This document shows, in pieces, positions 58,696 through 64,000 of a stretch of DNA of 64,000 bases. Numbering within the stretch: position 1 is the first letter of the stretch; the number at the start of each line of letters is the position of its first letter. Under the pieces are notes generated by a model. It searched no databases. It was not told where the DNA came from and worked only from the letters and a program-made list of their open reading frames with translations. Source of the stretch: Aneurinibacillus uraniidurans. Its GTDB lineage: Bacteria; Bacillota; Bacilli; Aneurinibacillales; Aneurinibacillaceae. The stretch spans positions 390,001 to 454,000 of the forward strand of contig NZ_CP116902.1 of assembly GCF_028471905.1 (NCBI RefSeq). Direction: 5' to 3'. A program made the position numbers and the translations under genes.

Positions 58696-59307
58696 ATGCT
58701 TTCGTCCGGGAAGCGGGAGTGGCTGACGCGGTTTACTGTCGTGTTGTTACTTGCTGTTTGTAGTCTGATCGGCTGGAAGTTATGGGGAGGAAGTGACAAG
58801 CTGCCTGTCGCAGGCCACGCCCCGAATTTTACACTGACAGATATGTATGGCCGTACGGTACCGCTACGTGAATCGGACGGCAAGGTACGTATTGTATCGT
58901 TTCACTATACGCGCTGCCCGGACATCTGCCAGGCAACGAACTTTAAGTTGCTACGTCTAGCTGAGAAGTTGCGTGAAGAGAAATCGCTTGGAGATCGTGT
59001 GCTATTAATGACTATATCATTTGATGCAAAGTATGATACGGAAGCTGTACTCAGGCAGTATACGGAACGGACCGGTATGAAGCAGGACGGCTGGTTGTTC
59101 CTACGCGGGAGTCAGGAACAAACCAAACAGGTACTCAAAGGATTTAAGGTACTGGCACAGGAACAAGATGGCGGATTGTTCATGCATTCGAATCAACTGT
59201 TCCTACTTGATGGCAGCGAGAACATTCGGGCCGTGTATCGAATGGGGAACGAGCTGGATACGGATGGGATGCTCGCAGATATTCATACGCTCGTAAAGAG
59301 TGAATAG
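58696..59307 (+). CDS. Sco1/SenC copper chaperone
   Basis: A 203-residue membrane-anchored thioredoxin-fold protein. N-terminal transmembrane anchor (residues 12-29), then FTLTDMYGRTV, the copper-binding CxxxC in YTRCPDICQAT (about residue 75), and the distal His ligand in FMHSNQLFLLD. It delivers copper to the CuA site of cytochrome c oxidase. It fits functionally with ctaA-ctaB immediately upstream (20 nt gap), although no oxidase subunit genes follow. GGGAGAG precedes the ATG. Confidence 0.94.
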   Translation: MLSSGKREWLTRFTVVLLLAVCSLIGWKLWGGSDKLPVAGHAPNFTLTDMYGRTVPLRESDGKVRIVSFHYTRCPDICQATNFKLLRLAEKLREEKSLGDRVLLMTISFDAKYDTEAVLRQYTERTGMKQDGWLFLRGSQEQTKQVLKGFKVLAQEQDGGLFMHSNQLFLLDGSENIRAVYRMGNELDTDGMLADIHTLVKSE

Positions 59308-59309
59308 GT

Positions 59310-59342
59310 AAAGGCTGCTCGAAGAAGAGCGGCCTTTTTTTC
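59310..59342 (+). terminator. Terminator of the ctaA-ctaB-sco unit
   Basis: Stem aaaggctgctc with gagcggccttt (one wobble) around gaagaa, then tttttt. Confidence 0.9.
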
Positions 59343-59420
59343 TATTTGTAACGATTTGAGGTTGCATCATTCTTGTAGGATTTGATAAGGTTAAAGGTTA
59401 GAAAGTAAAGGGGGATAACG

Positions 59421-60335
59421 ATGAACTGGATTGAATACCAGCTCCGGTTTCCGTTCCAGACGGATGAGGAGTCAGTGATGTACAGTCTTGGAGAGATGGG
59501 GTTTGAGAATAGCTGGATTGACAGCCCGGTTGAAATTATTCAAATTCCAGATGGATATGATTATGCGGTTAAGGAAATCGATCATACAGTGATTACATAT
59601 GAGTCGGTATCATGTGCGAAAGAAGAGTTGGCTAGTTATGCTGAGAAGTCGTTGGCACGTATTCGAGAAGAGTTTGTGTCATTTGGTTTGATTGAGGTCA
59701 CATGGAAAGAGCCAGAATTGCAGCATGTGGATGATTGGAAGGAACACTTTGTAATTGAAGAAGTATCAGAGGAACTTGTATTGGTGCCGATCTGGTTACA
59801 GGAAGAGGCAGAGGAATATTCGCAGCATTATAAGCTGCTGATCGAGCCAGGTGGTGCATTTGGTACGGGCAAGCATGGCACAACGAAAAGCTGTCTCCGT
59901 GTGATTGAAGAGTTAGACGTGTCAAGTAAGGCGGTAGTAGATATCGGAGCTGGCTCGGGGATTCTTGGTGTATACTGCATCATGCGTGGAGCGGGGCACG
60001 TGCTGGCCATTGATATTAACCCATCCTCTCCATCAGAAATTCAGTATCTTGCGGAGTTGAATGGAGTATCTTCTCCTGAAGTATTCGTCGGAGATGGAAA
60101 CTGTCTGGAAGGGGAGGGCATGTATGATATTCTGCTCATTAACATTGGGGGAGAAGAGGCGATTCGACAGGTTGCTACGTGTCGCCGTCTGCTGAAAGCG
60201 GGTGGAGTAGCTGTCGTTTCGGGTATCGTAAAATGGGCAGAAGCGGATGTTATACAGGAATACGAAGCTCATGGTTTTGTTTTGCGTGAGCGCAGGGTGG
60301 ATGAGGAGTGGCTGACGCTTCGTTTTGACGCATAG
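59421..60335 (+). CDS. PrmA-like SAM-dependent methyltransferase (divergent)
   Basis: A 304-residue protein with the architecture of ribosomal protein L11 methyltransferase: an N-terminal substrate-recognition domain (~1-120) and a C-terminal methyltransferase domain with PGGAFGTGKHGTTKS (~150), SAM-binding VVDIGAGSGILGVYC and acidic ADOMET ligand in LAIDINPSS. The usual NILA motif reads NIGG here, and the helix after INP is atypical, so the substrate may not be L11. A canonical prmA normally lies near dnaK, not seen here. AAAGGGGG precedes the ATG. Confidence 0.85.
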   Translation: MNWIEYQLRFPFQTDEESVMYSLGEMGFENSWIDSPVEIIQIPDGYDYAVKEIDHTVITYESVSCAKEELASYAEKSLARIREEFVSFGLIEVTWKEPELQHVDDWKEHFVIEEVSEELVLVPIWLQEEAEEYSQHYKLLIEPGGAFGTGKHGTTKSCLRVIEELDVSSKAVVDIGAGSGILGVYCIMRGAGHVLAIDINPSSPSEIQYLAELNGVSSPEVFVGDGNCLEGEGMYDILLINIGGEEAIRQVATCRRLLKAGGVAVVSGIVKWAEADVIQEYEAHGFVLRERRVDEEWLTLRFDA

Positions 60336-60352
60336 AAATAAAATCCATGCAA

Positions 60353-60395
60353 AACATGAAAAAGCGAGCGAATAAGGGGCTCGCTTTTTCATGTT
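60353..60395. terminator. Bidirectional terminator
   Basis: A perfect 17-bp stem (aacatgaaaaagcgagc with gctcgctttttcatgtt) between the PrmA-like gene and the convergent PilZ gene. Confidence 0.92.
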
Positions 60396-60397
60396 GT

Positions 60398-60841
60398 TCA
60401 AGAAGAAGGTGGAAAATCCTTTATAGAAATGATCTCCTCTTGTGTAGCAAAGCGGCAGCTTGGACTAAGTGGAGAACGACGTAGTCGAACTTCAAGTTGG
60501 TGAAGGATACTAGTTATGGTAGGAAATTGTTCGTTATCAATCGTAAACTGAACCCCATATTCTTGAATTCCAGTTTCACTGCTTTTTTTCCAGACAATAT
60601 AACCAGGAAATTTAACTTGCTGGTTCAGAATGGTGGTCTCGAACTCAAGAATGACCTGGGGTGTAACTGGAAGTCGAACGTTAGAGGTGAAGCGAAGTCC
60701 GCCAGCACTAATATCCTCGATTAATACATTTGCGTTTCCTGTTTCCACTGCATTTTCTTTTATACGAATAATTGTTAAATCCGAGATAAGAGGATTTTTA
60801 AGTGTAAGACGGAAAAACTGTCGTTTTTCCTGATCTTTCAT
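60398..60841 (-). CDS. PilZ domain protein
   Basis: A 147-residue PilZ protein with RQFFR (RxxxR) at residues 7-11 and DISAGGLRF (DxSxxG) at about residue 42, the two c-di-GMP binding motifs. Its architecture equals that of the protein at 35081-35548 and it shares a C-terminal PxCRF motif, but with only one cysteine in the tail. GGAAGTGAG precedes the ATG at 60841; a longer reading to 60880 is possible. A paralogous effector of cyclic di-GMP is likely. Confidence 0.86.
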   Translation of the reverse strand: MKDQEKRQFFRLTLKNPLISDLTIIRIKENAVETGNANVLIEDISAGGLRFTSNVRLPVTPQVILEFETTILNQQVKFPGYIVWKKSSETGIQEYGVQFTIDNEQFPTITSILHQLEVRLRRSPLSPSCRFATQEEIISIKDFPPSS

Positions 60842-60982
60842 AACTCTCACTTCCTTGTTGTCGATGTTCTGCTTGACCATTATGATAAAGCTATGCTATG
60901 ATTTTTTTGCAAATGGTTACTACATCTTACGTAGTACATTACTATATTACCATCATTATTGAAATTTTTGTGAATTTTTTAT

Positions 60983-61069
60983 GCGAGTGTGGCGGAATTG
61001 GCAGACGCGCTAGATTCAGGTTCTAGTGGGGGCAACCCCGTGGAGGTTCAAGTCCTCTCATTCGCACCA
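60983..61069 (+). tRNA. tRNA-Leu (CAG)
   Basis: 87-nt class II tRNA with a long variable arm. Acceptor GCGAGTG pairs with CATTCGC, the anticodon loop ttCAGgt gives CAG, and CCA is encoded at 61067-61069. Confidence 0.96.
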
Positions 61070-61088
61070 TACATTGCATATTACAGTC

Positions 61089-61114
61089 AAGTCGCCATTG
61101 TGCGGCTTTTTTTC
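61089..61114 (+). terminator. Terminator of tRNA-Leu
   Basis: Stem aagtcgc with gcggctt (one wobble), then a T run; it ends 38 nt before the adeR start. Confidence 0.8.
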
Positions 61115-61151
61115 GTATACACCACAAAACCTGGAAGAAAGGAGGAGTACG

Positions 61152-62390
61152 ATGGAAGTATTTGGAGAATTTGCTGATTTGATGGAACTGGCAGATTTAA
61201 TTGCGGAACGGCTAGAGAATCCGATTACAATTGAGGATATGAATCATCATGTAGTGGCTTATAGCATGCATGGTGATGCAACGGACCCGGTTCGCATTCA
61301 GACGATCATGAAACGTAGAGTTCCAGAAAGTGTACTGATCCGCTTCTGGAAAGAAGGGGTAATTCAAGCACTTATGCACAGCGATGAGCCAGTGCGAATT
61401 CCAGCAGCCCGTGATGTCGGTCTTGATAGCCGTGTTGCGGTCTCCATCCGGCGCGGAACAGAAGTATTCGGCTATATCTGGGTACAGGAAGCGAATCGTA
61501 CCCTAGAGGATGGAGATTTGCTTGTGTTAAAGCAAGCAGCCCGTTTGGCATTGCCAAGGCTTCTGTATCGGAAGAGCCGATACGAAAAAAACGAAGAAAA
61601 ACGGAAGCAGCTGCTCTGGCGCTTACTATCCCGCAGTGGGGAAGCGGACAATCGAACCATTGAGAAGGCAGCTCGTGAACTGGGAGTTTCGCTTTCGGGC
61701 GTATTGGAGGTACTTGTGTTCGAGGCTAGGTGCCCGGAGGCTGTCTGGGATTCCATGCAAAAAGAATTGGCGTACTTGCTTGAGCACCTTGGAGATTTTT
61801 TTGTATTCCGCGAGCTACCGCTCTGGACGTTTGATGATCGGCACCTTATTGTACTTGCAAGCATGCATGCAGATGAAGAAAAGCAAATGCACGAAGCAAG
61901 CCGTGTGTTTGTGAATGAGCTGCGGACGCGTCTGAACCGGAGATTCGGTGAGGAATACCTGGAAGTAGGGCATGGAAACCCAGTCGTACAATTCGGAGAA
62001 GTATGGCGCAGCTATCAGCAAGCGTTAGAAGTACTGCACCTTAAAAAATGTTTTCCAATGGAACTTGCTGGGGCAGCGGGCTATGGTGAACTGGGAATAT
62101 ATCGTTTGCTGCCACAAATAAAACGCTGGAATGAGGAACAGGGCTACCAGAATGATAAATTGGCACGGCTTGTAGCATATGATCAGCATAATCAGAGTAA
62201 CTTAGTGGAAACGTTAGATGTATTTTTATGTGCAGCTGGTAAGGTAAATACAGCTGCACAGCAGCTTCATATTCATCCAAATACACTGACTTACCGATTG
62301 AGACGTATTTGTGAGGTCGGGGGCATTGACTTGCAAAATGCAAACGACAGGGCGACCTTATTTCTTGATTTGCAAGTTCGGAAGTACTGA
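61152..62390 (+). CDS. PucR/CdaR-type regulator, probable activator of ald (AdeR-like)
   Basis: A 412-residue regulator. The N-terminal ~140 residues form a sensor domain (ERLENPITIEDMNHHVVAYS, AVSIRRGTEVFGYIWVQE), a linker domain follows, and the C-terminal PucR helix-turn-helix is at about residues 350-405 (FLCAAGKVNTAAQQLHIHPN, then TLTYRLRRI). In Bacillus subtilis the PucR protein AdeR activates alanine dehydrogenase; here the gene is immediately followed by ald, supporting the same role. AAAGGAGGAG precedes the ATG. Separate terminator after the gene. Confidence 0.9.
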   Translation: MEVFGEFADLMELADLIAERLENPITIEDMNHHVVAYSMHGDATDPVRIQTIMKRRVPESVLIRFWKEGVIQALMHSDEPVRIPAARDVGLDSRVAVSIRRGTEVFGYIWVQEANRTLEDGDLLVLKQAARLALPRLLYRKSRYEKNEEKRKQLLWRLLSRSGEADNRTIEKAARELGVSLSGVLEVLVFEARCPEAVWDSMQKELAYLLEHLGDFFVFRELPLWTFDDRHLIVLASMHADEEKQMHEASRVFVNELRTRLNRRFGEEYLEVGHGNPVVQFGEVWRSYQQALEVLHLKKCFPMELAGAAGYGELGIYRLLPQIKRWNEEQGYQNDKLARLVAYDQHNQSNLVETLDVFLCAAGKVNTAAQQLHIHPNTLTYRLRRICEVGGIDLQNANDRATLFLDLQVRKY

Positions 62391-62397
62391 ATAGTAG

Positions 62398-62447
62398 AAG
62401 GCTATCTCAAGCGTCATATTCTGGCAAAGGGGATAGCCTTTTTTTGT
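62398..62447 (+). terminator. Terminator of the AdeR-like gene
   Basis: A perfect 9-bp stem (aaggctatc with gatagcctt) and ttttttt. It resembles the terminators at 25758 and 50426 only in the tctcaa at the start of its loop. Confidence 0.92.
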
Positions 62448-62461
62448 ATAAAGTAAGAGGG

Positions 62462-62479
62462 TTTGTGGAAATCTACAAA
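62462..62479 (+). promoter_or_regulatory. Candidate operator upstream of ald
   Basis: Inverted repeat tttgtggaaatctacaaa (TTTGTnGA-aa-TCnACAAA), 115 nt upstream of ald. Proposed AdeR-type activator site; no direct proof. Confidence 0.45.
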
Positions 62480-62593
62480 TAAAGAGAAGCAATTTTTAGT
62501 TTTCTGATAAAGAAAAAGAACAGAAAAATCAATACAATGAATGTACATAAAGGATAGACATTTAATTCAGTCAACTATAGAGGGGGCTAAAAG

Positions 62594-63724
62594 ATGATTA
62601 TTGGAGTTCCAAAAGAAATCAAAAATAATGAAAACCGTGTAGCTATGACGCCGGCAGGTGTAGCCGCATTTGTACATGCGGGACATCAGGTCGTAATTGA
62701 GACGCAGGCAGGTGTCGGAAGCGGATTTACAGATGAACAGTACGTACAAGAAGGTGCTACAATTGTAGCGGCAGCAAAAGAAGCGTGGGCAGCTGACATG
62801 GTTATGAAAGTAAAGGAACCGATTGCAGAAGAATATACGCATTTCCGTGAAGGATTAGTATTATTCACCTACCTTCATCTAGCCCCTGAACCAGATCTGA
62901 CCAAAGCACTAGTGGACAAGAAAGTAACCGCTATCGCATATGAAACCATCCAGCTTGACAATGGTGCGCTGCCGCTTTTGACACCGATGAGTGAGGTAGC
63001 AGGCCGAATGTCTGTTCAGATTGGTGCGCAATTCCTTGAGAAATCGAAAGGCGGAAAAGGTGTCCTGCTCGCTGGTGTACCAGGTGTGGAAGCTGGGCGC
63101 GTAACGGTTGTAGGCGGTGGGATCGTTGGTACAAATGCGGCCAAAATTGCACTTGGCATGGGTGCGAAAGTAACATTGCTTGACATCAATCCAGATCGCC
63201 TGCGTGAACTGGACGAACTCTTCCAAGGGCATGTTCAAACATTGATGTCGAATCGTTACAATATTGCTAAAGCGGTGAAAGAAGCAGACCTTCTAATCGG
63301 AGCTGTTCTTGTACCAGGGGCGCGTGCACCACGCCTTGTGAGTGAAGAGATGGTGAAAGAGATGGAGCCAGGATCTGTTATCGTTGATGTAGCGATCGAT
63401 CAAGGTGGTTCGATTGAAACAATTGACCGCGTGACAACGCACAGTGATCCGACTTATGTAAAACACGGTGTCGTTCATTATGCAGTGGCGAACATGCCAG
63501 GAGCAGTAGCTCGTACATCAACACTGGCGCTTACAAATGTCACAATCCCATACGGTGTTCAGATTGCGACGAAAGGCTACAAAAAAGCCGCCCAGGAAAA
63601 CCGGGCACTTGCTCGCGGCATTAATGTAGTGGATGGCAAAGTGACGTATAAAGCAGTTGCTGATGCGCTTGGCTACCCACATGTAGAGGTAGATACGATT
63701 TTAAATGGTGAAGTAAACGTATAG
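62594..63724 (+). CDS. ald: Alanine dehydrogenase
   Basis: A 376-residue NAD-dependent enzyme converting L-alanine to pyruvate and ammonia, important in sporulation and alanine catabolism. Motifs: N-terminal [20 protein letters not shown], the catalytic Lys/His regions VMKVKEPI and YLHLAPEP, Rossmann [21 protein letters not shown] at about residue 167, and the family segment [24 protein letters not shown] lies upstream of the ATG. Downstream of an AdeR-like activator gene; closed by a terminator. Confidence 0.97.
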   Translation: MIIGVPKEIKNNENRVAMTPAGVAAFVHAGHQVVIETQAGVGSGFTDEQYVQEGATIVAAAKEAWAADMVMKVKEPIAEEYTHFREGLVLFTYLHLAPEPDLTKALVDKKVTAIAYETIQLDNGALPLLTPMSEVAGRMSVQIGAQFLEKSKGGKGVLLAGVPGVEAGRVTVVGGGIVGTNAAKIALGMGAKVTLLDINPDRLRELDELFQGHVQTLMSNRYNIAKAVKEADLLIGAVLVPGARAPRLVSEEMVKEMEPGSVIVDVAIDQGGSIETIDRVTTHSDPTYVKHGVVHYAVANMPGAVARTSTLALTNVTIPYGVQIATKGYKKAAQENRALARGINVVDGKVTYKAVADALGYPHVEVDTILNGEVNV

Positions 63725-63751
63725 TATCATATAAAAAAGCAGACATACAAA

Positions 63752-63783
63752 GAAGCGTCGGGATAATCTGACGCTTTTTTCTT
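63752..63783 (+). terminator. Terminator of ald
   Basis: Stem aagcgtc with gacgctt and a T run. Confidence 0.88.
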
Positions 63784-63987
63784 TTAAGGTGTGGAATAAT
63801 ATGTTATGTTTTTTTATAATATGATAATGGTATTTATTAGGATTTAGCTACGAAAGTCACTAGATATATAAGTTTAAAGTCCTTTGCTGAATATAAATAG
63901 TTAGTATAAAGTATATGTGATGGAATAAAAGTTTCTAATACAAATGGGTTGGAATTTGCTAAGCAAACACGAGGAGAATACAGACAT

Positions 63988-64000
63988 ATGATGGACTACA
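63988..64000 (+). CDS. Start of a gene cut by the window end
   Basis: ATG ATG GAC TAC with GAGGAGA 10 nt upstream; only four codons are visible, so the product cannot be named. The 203-nt gap before it is AT-rich with a TATAAT-like box near 63817 and no other recognisable feature. Confidence 0.4.

Overview
The window is a gene-dense stretch of chromosome from a low-to-mid GC, Gram-positive, endospore-former-like bacterium of the order Bacillales. The evidence is the gene order rapZ-glmR-whiA-crh, a CggR-controlled glycolytic operon, an S-box ahead of metH, a CtsR box on clpP, SmpB-tmRNA, consistently strong GGAGG ribosome binding sites, and frequent TTG and GTG starts. The combination of sigL next to cggR, dapH-dapL and tandem Est30-type esterases fits the Paenibacillaceae side (Aneurinibacillus or Brevibacillus-like), but the genus is an inference.

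Layout. 1-2.6 kb: 3' part of a 23S rRNA gene followed, without a 5S gene, by nine tRNA genes. 2.7-10 kb: TPR protein, thioredoxin reductase, rapZ-glmR-whiA, crh, and clpP on the other strand under a CtsR box. 10-13.8 kb: a hydrolase, a lipoprotein, a DUF2325 protein behind a Fur-like box, and sigma-54. 13.8-21 kb: cggR-gap-pgk-tpiA-gpmI-eno with a complete CggR operator. 21-27.3 kb: a PerR-like Fur family regulator, secG, two esterases, rnr, a long palindromic intergenic element, smpB and ssrA. These form the usual RNA quality-control neighbourhood. 27.3-35 kb: small ORFs, a CMD-family protein, a YitT protein, a beta-hydroxyacid dehydrogenase, an NlpC/P60 hydrolase with a structured leader, dapH-dapL (lysine and meso-DAP), and an ACT-domain malic enzyme. 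35-38.9 kb is the most accessory part: a PilZ protein, a hydantoinase remnant, a quinone oxidoreductase and a stand-alone TnpB element. 39-44.8 kb: aconitase, an IclR regulator, a DMT permease and an HD-GYP protein. 44.9-50.4 kb: SAM riboswitch, metH and a MetF-like bifunctional enzyme. 50.6-60.9 kb: chemoreceptor, M20 peptidase, polysaccharide deacetylase lipoprotein, Toprim protein, Nudix hydrolase, heme A synthesis (ctaA, ctaB) with Sco, a divergent PrmA-like methyltransferase and a second PilZ protein. 61-64 kb: tRNA-Leu, an AdeR-like PucR regulator and alanine dehydrogenase.

Most genes are core metabolism and housekeeping. I see no defence island, prophage, CRISPR array or biosynthetic cluster. 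The best candidates for something undescribed are non-coding: a roughly 265-nt long imperfect palindrome between rnr and smpB, a three-way-junction-like leader upstream of an NlpC/P60 hydrolase, and a Fur-like operator on a DUF2325 gene. The TnpB element appears intact and a guide position can be predicted for it. All calls come from reading the sequence; no searches or folding programs were run.
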